A stretch of DNA of 17,098 nt. It comes from Hyphomicrobiales bacterium (GTDB lineage: Bacteria; Pseudomonadota; Alphaproteobacteria; Rhizobiales; Aestuariivirgaceae). The position numbers were made by a program, and so were the translations under genes. The notes beneath the pieces are model-generated. The model saw only the letters and a list, made by a program, of their open reading frames with translations. It was not told the origin of the DNA and ran no database searches. The stretch is from the NCBI GenBank assembly GCA_013002595.1, contig JABDJG010000006.1, positions 1 to 17,098 on the forward strand. The letters run 5' to 3'. Shown one piece after another: positions 1-5,933 of the stretch; the first letter of the stretch is position 1, and every line of letters begins with the position of its first letter.

Positions 1-105
1 GCACAACGAACCGTCGATGCCCTGTGGGACAAAGTCGGAGAAATCCTCAATCAAATATCGCCAGCAGAGTGCCAGAACTATATCCGCTATGCTGGATATG
101 CGTAA
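1..105 (+). CDS. IS630-family transposase, C-terminal fragment (cut by window edge)
   Basis: The first 34 codons are open from base 1 and end in TAA at 103-105. They read AQRTVDALWDKVGEIL, then NQISPAECQNYIRYAGYA. This is the typical end of IS630/Tc1-mariner-type transposases: an R-T-x-x-A-L-W helix, then S-P-x-E-C-x-N-Y and a final A-G-Y. The DDE catalytic residues would lie upstream, outside the window, so it cannot be told whether the gene is intact. The match rests on a short stretch but on several family-specific positions. The element is inserted downstream of the convergent ppk2 gene, so it does not appear to break a gene on this side. Confidence 0.75.
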   Translation, partial: AQRTVDALWDKVGEILNQISPAECQNYIRYAGYA

Positions 106-193
106 TTCAATCTCGAAACCGATCTAGCCGAGTGAACCGATTTGGACCATCAAATGGTTCAATATAACGGTGAAACGCTCTAGAAACGCTCGG
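106..193. other. Putative right end of the IS630-type element, with hairpin and short direct repeat
   Basis: These 88 bases between the transposase stop and the ppk2 stop hold an imperfect hairpin. TGAACCGATTTG (133-144) pairs with CAAATGGTTCA (151-161) with one bulged G, and a competing ACCAT/ATGGT hairpin lies inside it. GAAACGCTC occurs twice, at 172-180 and 183-191, separated by TA (181-182). IS630 elements insert at and duplicate TA, so 181-182 could be the target site and the element could end near 180. That boundary is inference, because the left end needed to confirm the terminal repeat is outside the window. Confidence 0.3.
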
Positions 194-1174
194 CTACTTC
201 TTAAGCCGGTGCTCGGGGTGCAGGCTTTTGTCCAGGATATGATCCGCGTTTTCGATCACATGATTGCTCGATCCAACGATCAGTGGATCGGGCGCAGTTG
301 CGACCCATGGATCTTTTTCGGGGAATGGCAATGAACTCAAGAAATGCTTCATACAGTTGAGCCGCGCGCGCTTCTTGTCGTTCGACTTGATGATCGTCCA
401 CGGGGCGTCCGCGGTATCGGTGTAAAAGAACATCGCCTCCTTGGCTTCGGTGTAGTCATCCCATTTGTCCAGCGACTCTTTGTCGATTGGCGACAGTTTC
501 CATTTCTTGAGAGGTTCGCCTTCTCGCGACCTGAACCTGCGCAGCTGTTCGGTCTGGGTGACCGAGAACCAGTACTTGAACAACCGGATGCCACTGCGCA
601 CCAGCATGCGCTCGATCTCGGGTGCTTCACGCATGAATTCAAGATAATCATTGGGGCTGCAGAAACCCATGACCCGTTCAACGCCTGCACGGTTGTACCA
701 GGAACGGTCGAACAGGACGATTTCACCGGCCGCAGGCAGATGTCTGACATAGCGTTGAAAGAACCATTGGCTGGCCTCCCGCTCGGTCGGTTTTTCCAGG
801 GCAACGACGCGGGCACCACGCGGATTGAGATGTTCCATGAACCGCTTGATCGTGCCGCCTTTGCCAGCCGCATCGCGCCCTTCGAACAACACGACAACCT
901 TCTGGCCCGTGGCCCGAACCCAGTCCTGGACCTTGAGCAGTTCAATCTGCAGCTCGGCCTTTTCCTTTTCATAGGCGCGCCGGCCGATTTTGCGGGAGTA
1001 GGGGTATTTGCCGGTTTCAAACAGTTGACGGACCTTGTCTGGATCGGGCTGTTCGCGTTCGCGCTGTTCGGGCTGATTGGAACCGGCTGAAGCTGCTGCA
1101 GCCTCGGTTGCTGGCGCTGCCGAAGCTCCTTGTTCAATCACCCCTGCCGCTTGCGGATCGTCTCTGCGTCTCAT
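194..1174 (-). CDS. ppk2: Polyphosphate kinase 2 family protein, class I type (PPK2)
   Basis: This 326-residue cytosolic enzyme of the PPK2 family transfers phosphate between polyphosphate and nucleotides. Class I members mainly make ATP or GTP from the diphosphate. The fold is a P-loop kinase. Walker A is EGRDAAGKGG at residues 98-107, Walker B with the catalytic Asp is VLFDRSWYNR near 153-162, and an arginine-rich lid with RRFRSR lies near 212-217, followed by KKWKLSP. The EGRDAAGKGGTIKRF form of Walker A and the single-domain length fit class I. The first 45 residues are Ala/Gln/Glu-rich and probably disordered. ATG at 1172-1174 follows an AGGGGGAA-type ribosome binding site. The gene is monocistronic, divergent from the efflux pair, and runs towards an IS630 remnant. 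Family assignment is very secure; direction of reaction and nucleotide preference are inferred. Confidence 0.95.
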   Translation of the reverse strand: MRRRDDPQAAGVIEQGASAAPATEAAAASAGSNQPEQREREQPDPDKVRQLFETGKYPYSRKIGRRAYEKEKAELQIELLKVQDWVRATGQKVVVLFEGRDAAGKGGTIKRFMEHLNPRGARVVALEKPTEREASQWFFQRYVRHLPAAGEIVLFDRSWYNRAGVERVMGFCSPNDYLEFMREAPEIERMLVRSGIRLFKYWFSVTQTEQLRRFRSREGEPLKKWKLSPIDKESLDKWDDYTEAKEAMFFYTDTADAPWTIIKSNDKKRARLNCMKHFLSSLPFPEKDPWVATAPDPLIVGSSNHVIENADHILDKSLHPEHRLKK

Positions 1175-1384
1175 GGTGTTCCCCCTGGTTTCGAAAGGAC
1201 CAGCGATCTCTATAGCGCCGTCCTTACTGCCGGCGTTTGACCTCGATCAATCGAGCCGGCGCCAGTTCTTGCGAATGTCGGCGTGTGTCCACATCGACGT
1301 CTTGCAAGCTGGCGCACCGGCCCAGTTTGGCTACAATGCAAATCCAAGACTGATTTTCGTGATTCAACCCAAAAGGCCGGACCA
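1175..1384. promoter_or_regulatory. Divergent intergenic region between ppk2 and the efflux operon
   Basis: This stretch of about 210 bases must carry promoters for both directions. It contains a near-perfect palindrome, CTCGAT-CA-ATCGAG (1242-1255), flanked by GCCGG on the left and CCGGC on the right, which could bind a regulator. A TACAAT box near 1331-1336 is a possible -10 element for the plus-strand operon, and a TATAGA on the minus strand (1209-1214) for ppk2. No matching -35 box with normal spacing is convincing for either. An open frame with a GTG at 1283 extends the membrane fusion protein upstream into this region, but it lacks a ribosome binding site and family similarity. Confidence 0.3.
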
Positions 1385-2743
1385 TTGATCAGAAAACTGC
1401 TGTTCATTCCACCAATCCTGATCGGGATTGCAGTCCTTTATTTCATGGCCAGCGGCCGCGACGCGCCCGAACGCAAGCCGCCTCAGGAACGGGCCCGCGC
1501 GGTGCGCGTCATTACCGCCGAACCGGTCCGTCTGGTGCCGCGGGTAACCGGGTTTGGCAGCATCTACCCTGGCACGGTGTGGAGTGCCACCGCCCAGGTC
1601 TCCGGTGAGGTCATCTATGTCGATCCGCAGCTGAAAAAGGGCGCAATCCTGCCGAAAGGTACCGAAATCGTGCGCATCTCACCGGCCGACTTCGAACTTG
1701 CCATCAGCCAGGCTGAAGCCAATATCCGTTCCGCAGAGGCAAAACTGGCCGAGCTCACGGTGACCGAGGCCAACACTGCCGATCTGTTGAAAATCGAACA
1801 GCAGGGCATGGAATTGCGCGAGGCCGAACTCAAGCGCAAGCAGGAGCTGTTCGCTCAAGGTACCGTTGCCCAGTCAGCACTGCAGCTCGAACAGCGTGAA
1901 ACCGTCGCCCAGCGCAAGAAGCTGCAGGACCTGAAGAACACCCTGCGCCTGCTGCCGACCCAGCGCGAGGTTCAAAAAGAGCAAATTGCAGTGTCAAAGG
2001 CGCAGCTTGCCTCAGCCAAGCTCGATCTGCGCCGGACCCGCATCAAGCTGCCGTTCGATGCCAAGATCGCCGAGGTCAATGTCGAGGCCAACCAGTTTGT
2101 GCAGACCGGCGGCAAGATCGTCACCGCCGACAGTCTCGATGTTGCAGAAGTTGAAGCCCAGATTCCAATCTCCCAGTTCCGTGACATGGTGCATGCCGGC
2201 CTGCCCGCCGGTCTGCCGGATGGCATTACCGCACAGACAATTGCCAAGGTGGTCGATGAAATCGGTTTTGCGGCAACCGTGCGTCTTCGCGCCGGCGATG
2301 ATGTCATCGAATGGCCGGCACGCTTCGCCAGGGTCAGCGACACGATCGATCCCAAGACCCGGACGATCGGTGCGATTGTGACAGTTGATGATGCTTACGC
2401 GAAAGCTACGCCTGGCGATCGCCCGCCGCTCACCAAGGGTATGTTCGTGGAAATCGAAATTCGGACCAAGGCACGCGACGACAAGCTGGTGGTGCCGCGC
2501 GCAGCCCTGCATGAGGGCAAGCTTTATGTGGTCAACACCGAAAAGCGCCTCGAAATCCGGGAGGTGAAAACCGGCCTTGCGCAGGGCGACCTGATTGTCA
2601 TCGACGAGGGTTTGACATCCGGTGACACAGTTGTTGTCTCTGATCTGATCCCGGCAGTCGAGGGTATGCTGTTGAGACCGCAGACCGATGATGAAGTGCT
2701 TGCCGAGCTCAAGGCCGAAGCGACAGGCCGGGCCACGCGCTGA
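1385..2743 (+). CDS. RND efflux periplasmic adaptor (membrane fusion protein, HlyD/AcrA type)
   Basis: This 452-residue adaptor links an inner-membrane RND pump to an outer-membrane channel. A single N-terminal membrane anchor (about residues 5-21, LLFIPPILIGIAVLYF) is followed by a lipoyl-like half-motif. A long Ala/Glu/Gln/Lys-rich coiled-coil hairpin spans about 102-217, starting at FELAISQAEANIRSAEAKL. The second lipoyl half is at KLPFDAKIAEVNVEANQFV, and beta-barrel and membrane-proximal domains run to about 430, including VVPRAALHEGKLYVV. The chosen start is TTG at 1385, placed 8 bases after AAAAGG and directly before the basic residues and anchor. A GTG at 1283 is also in frame but would add 34 residues of non-family sequence. 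The stop TGA overlaps the ATG of the pump gene by one base (TGATG), so translation is probably coupled. Substrate unknown. Confidence 0.9.
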   Translation: MIRKLLFIPPILIGIAVLYFMASGRDAPERKPPQERARAVRVITAEPVRLVPRVTGFGSIYPGTVWSATAQVSGEVIYVDPQLKKGAILPKGTEIVRISPADFELAISQAEANIRSAEAKLAELTVTEANTADLLKIEQQGMELREAELKRKQELFAQGTVAQSALQLEQRETVAQRKKLQDLKNTLRLLPTQREVQKEQIAVSKAQLASAKLDLRRTRIKLPFDAKIAEVNVEANQFVQTGGKIVTADSLDVAEVEAQIPISQFRDMVHAGLPAGLPDGITAQTIAKVVDEIGFAATVRLRAGDDVIEWPARFARVSDTIDPKTRTIGAIVTVDDAYAKATPGDRPPLTKGMFVEIEIRTKARDDKLVVPRAALHEGKLYVVNTEKRLEIREVKTGLAQGDLIVIDEGLTSGDTVVVSDLIPAVEGMLLRPQTDDEVLAELKAEATGRATR

Positions 2744-5700
2744 TGATCCGCTATTTTGCGAAACATCCAACCGCGGCAAATCTGCTGATGCTGGCATTCA
2801 TTGTTGCCGGGCTGTTTGCCGCCCCGGTGCTGCAGCGCGAAACCTTTCCACGCATCCAGCCCAGCAAAGTGGAAATCACCGTGCTCAACCCGGGCACCCG
2901 GGCAGAGGACATCGAGGAGGCCTTGTGCCAGCGCATTGAAGATGCCATCGACGGCATCGACAATGTGAGCGAGATCACCTGCGAAGCGCGCGAAGGCCGC
3001 GCCCGTGCGGTCGTAGAGATGGTGGAGGGGGCAAATCTCGACCGGTTTACAACCGATGTCCGGACTGAAATAGACGCCATCACGGATTTTCCCGACCAGG
3101 CCGAAGATCCCGTCGTCAAGCAGCTCGGCCGCACCGATTTCGTGGCGTCCGTTTCTTTGACCGGTCCTGCGACCAAGCCTGATCTGAAGGCCTACGCTGA
3201 AGAACTCAAGGACCGCATGCTGCGGTTCGGCGGGATACCAAAGGTCGACGTGACGGGCTTTTCGGATCACCAGATCCGCATTGAATTGCCCGATGAGGTG
3301 ATCCGGCAGTATGGCGTCTCGATTGCAGATGTCGCCCGCGCAATCCAGCGCCAAAGCATCGATCTGCCATCCGGCAGCATTCAGACCCGCAACCAGGATG
3401 TCCTGATCCGTTTTGCCGACGAGCGAAAGACACCGGATGACTTTCGCGACGTTGTTGTGGTTGCCAGCAGTGGCGGTGGCCAGATCAGGCTTGGCGACAT
3501 TGCGACGATCTCCGACCGGTTCGATCTCGATGAATCCAAGATCCTGTTCAACGGCAAACCCGCAGCGATCCTCAATATTACCAAGACCGAGACCGAGGAC
3601 ACCCTTACCGTAATCGATGCGGTCAACGCGTTTCTGGAAATTGAGCGTCAGACCTCGCCGCCGGGCATCGAGCTGACGGTCAACAACGATGTTTCATCGA
3701 TCGTTCGTGACCGCCTTCGGCTGTTGCTGACCAATGGCGGACAAGGTCTTTTCCTGGTGCTGATCGTGCTGTGGCTGTTTTTCGGATTTCGCTATGCGTT
3801 CTGGGTTGCCGCCGGTCTGCCGATCTCGTTCCTCGGCGCCGTCGTCCTGATGGTGGCTGCCGGCTACACCATCAACATGTTGACCATGGTTGGCCTGTTG
3901 ATCGTGATCGGGCTGCTGATGGACGATGCCATCGTCATTGCCGAAAATGTCGCAACGAAACGGGCTGAAGGCAAATCCGCCACCGATGCCGCCATTGAAG
4001 GCGCACGCCAGGTGCTGCCGAGCGTATTTGCATCCTTCGCGACCACCACCTGCATCTTCGGCTCTCTGGCGTTCCTGAAAGGCGATATCGGTCAGATCCT
4101 CAAGGTCGTGCCCGTCGTAATGCTGTTCGTGCTTGTCATTTCGCTCGTTGAGGCCTTCTTGATCCTGCCGCACCATCTGGCCCACGCCATGGACAAGTCC
4201 GACGACAAGACCGGGCGCATTCAGGCGGCAGTTGATCGCGGCGTCGATTGGCTGCGCACCCGCCTGGTTGGCCCGCTTGCCGTGGCCGCGGTCAACTGGC
4301 GCTATTTGACCGCCGGCATCGCCGTTGGCCTGATGCTGCTGGCGGTCAGCACCATCGCCGGCGGGGTGCTCAAATTCTCGGCCTTCCCCGAGCTGGACGG
4401 CAATGTCATGGAAGCCCGCATCCTGCTGCCCCAGGGAACGCCACTCAGGCGCACCGAGCAGATTGTCGGGGAAATTTCAGCCGCTCTTGATCGGGTCAAC
4501 AAGAAACTGACCCCGGATCAGCCGGGCGGTCAAAATCTCGTCCTGAAGGTTGCAGCCAAGTTCAACGAGAACGCCACCGCCAATGAAAGCGGCCCGCATG
4601 TTGCAACGATAACCGCCGATCTGCTCGATTCGGAAACCAGAGCGAGCCGCATCGATGATGTCATCGGCATGTGGCGCAGCGAAACCGGCGAACTTGCCGA
4701 TGTTGTGTCGCTCCGCTTTGCTGAAAGCGTGATAGGTCCGGCCGGACTGGCATTCGATGTGCGTCTGACCGGCCCCGAGCTGGATGACCTGAAAGCAGCG
4801 GCGCTTGAGTTGACCGCCTGGCTGGGCGGCTACAAGGGGACCTCAAACCTCAGCGATGATTTGAGACCTGGCAAACCGGAACTGCGGGTGCGCCTCAAGG
4901 ACGGGGCATCACCGCTGGGCGTCGATGCCCGCCAGATTGCCGATCAGCTGCGCGGCGCCTTCTTTGGCAGCACGGTGAGCGAGATCCAGCGCGGGTCGGA
5001 GGCCTTTGAAATCGATGTCAGGATCGATCCGCGCAACAAGGACAGCCTGGCCGATATCGACAATTTCACCATCTCGCAGTCGGACGGCTCGCTTGTGCCC
5101 CTGGTCGCCATAGCCGACATAGAACCTGGGCGGGGCTTTTCCCGGATCAACCGGGTCAATGGCCAGCGGACCGTCACGGTCCAGGGCGATGTCGATGTCA
5201 CGGTGGCCAATGCCAATGAGATTCTCAGGGACACCCAGGCAAAATTCTTTCCCGAGCTGGCCAAGAAGTACCCTGATGTCTCGGTCTCCCTGCAGGGCCA
5301 GAACAAGGAAGCCCAGACCACCCAGCAGTCCATGCTTACCGGCTTCATCCTCGGCCTGATCGGGGTGTATCTGCTGCTCAGTTTTCAGCTGCGCAACTAC
5401 TTTGAGCCGCTTATCGTGATGATCATCATTCCGTTTGCACTGATCGGTGCGATCGTGGGGCATATCCTGCTTGGCCTCGACTTTACGATGCCGAGCATGC
5501 TGGGGTTTGTCGCGCTGGCAGGTGTCGTGGTCAATGATTCCATCCTGCTGGTCAATTTCACCAAGCATTATCATGGCGACACGCAATCGGTCGCCGAGGC
5601 CGCGCCGCTGGCCAGCCAGGCCCGGTTTCGTGCCATTTTGTTGACCTCGCTGACCACCATCGTCGGCCTCTTGCCGCTGTTGTCGGAAACCAGCCTGCAG

Positions 5701-5829
5701 GCCCAGGTCCTGATACCGTTGGTCACCAGCCTGGCGTTCGGCCTGATGGCGACTACCGTGCTTGTGCTCATCTTGGTGCCGGCGATCTATGCGATTCTCG
5801 ATGATTTCGGCCTGGCCGACATCGATTGA
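2743..5829 (+). CDS. RND-type efflux transporter, inner-membrane permease (AcrB/HAE-like)
   Basis: This 1028-residue proton-driven pump has the full length of the AcrB family. TM1 lies near residues 12-31, a periplasmic loop follows, TM2-6 span about 332-500, TM7 lies near 520-545, then a second periplasmic loop and TM8-12 from about 863 to the end. The proton-relay aspartates are in TM4 (GLLMDDAIVIAENV, D394-D395). The TM10 segment reads GVVVNDSILLVNF (N931-D932), so the AcrB lysine position is Asn; this occurs in other RND branches and suggests a subfamily distinct from classical AcrB. The N-terminus (MIRYFAKHPTAANLLML) also fits that branch. ATG overlaps the adaptor stop by one base. No TolC-like gene lies nearby, so the channel must be encoded elsewhere. 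Substrate cannot be read from the sequence. Confidence 0.95.
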   Translation: MIRYFAKHPTAANLLMLAFIVAGLFAAPVLQRETFPRIQPSKVEITVLNPGTRAEDIEEALCQRIEDAIDGIDNVSEITCEAREGRARAVVEMVEGANLDRFTTDVRTEIDAITDFPDQAEDPVVKQLGRTDFVASVSLTGPATKPDLKAYAEELKDRMLRFGGIPKVDVTGFSDHQIRIELPDEVIRQYGVSIADVARAIQRQSIDLPSGSIQTRNQDVLIRFADERKTPDDFRDVVVVASSGGGQIRLGDIATISDRFDLDESKILFNGKPAAILNITKTETEDTLTVIDAVNAFLEIERQTSPPGIELTVNNDVSSIVRDRLRLLLTNGGQGLFLVLIVLWLFFGFRYAFWVAAGLPISFLGAVVLMVAAGYTINMLTMVGLLIVIGLLMDDAIVIAENVATKRAEGKSATDAAIEGARQVLPSVFASFATTTCIFGSLAFLKGDIGQILKVVPVVMLFVLVISLVEAFLILPHHLAHAMDKSDDKTGRIQAAVDRGVDWLRTRLVGPLAVAAVNWRYLTAGIAVGLMLLAVSTIAGGVLKFSAFPELDGNVMEARILLPQGTPLRRTEQIVGEISAALDRVNKKLTPDQPGGQNLVLKVAAKFNENATANESGPHVATITADLLDSETRASRIDDVIGMWRSETGELADVVSLRFAESVIGPAGLAFDVRLTGPELDDLKAAALELTAWLGGYKGTSNLSDDLRPGKPELRVRLKDGASPLGVDARQIADQLRGAFFGSTVSEIQRGSEAFEIDVRIDPRNKDSLADIDNFTISQSDGSLVPLVAIADIEPGRGFSRINRVNGQRTVTVQGDVDVTVANANEILRDTQAKFFPELAKKYPDVSVSLQGQNKEAQTTQQSMLTGFILGLIGVYLLLSFQLRNYFEPLIVMIIIPFALIGAIVGHILLGLDFTMPSMLGFVALAGVVVNDSILLVNFTKHYHGDTQSVAEAAPLASQARFRAILLTSLTTIVGLLPLLSETSLQAQVLIPLVTSLAFGLMATTVLVLILVPAIYAILDDFGLADID

Positions 5830-5933
5830 CCGTTTCTGGCTGAAACAATTGAAACAAAGCACCTGAATTCTGACCGGCTATTGAAACATTGGCTTCTTAA
5901 AATCTGTACCCGGATTGAAGGGTCAACGGGTAC
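5830..5933 (+). promoter_or_regulatory. Short intergenic region with three TGAAACA repeats before the hybrid kinase
   Basis: The 104 bases between pump and kinase contain TGAAACA three times on the plus strand, at 5841-5847, 5850-5856 and 5882-5888. The second and third copies are preceded by T, giving TTGAAACA. No terminator-like hairpin with a T-tract follows the pump gene, so read-through into the kinase is possible. No -35/-10 pair with convincing spacing was found. Regulatory meaning is speculative. Confidence 0.2.

Noticed and set aside
344..1090. A 248-codon plus-strand open frame opposite ppk2
   Set aside because: The minus strand encodes a complete PPK2 with Walker motifs; the plus-strand frame has no family resemblance.
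4909..5862. A 317-codon minus-strand open frame opposite the end of the RND gene
   Set aside because: It is rich in Asp/Gln/His/Arg, the typical translation of antisense to hydrophobic membrane segments. The pump frame is unambiguous.
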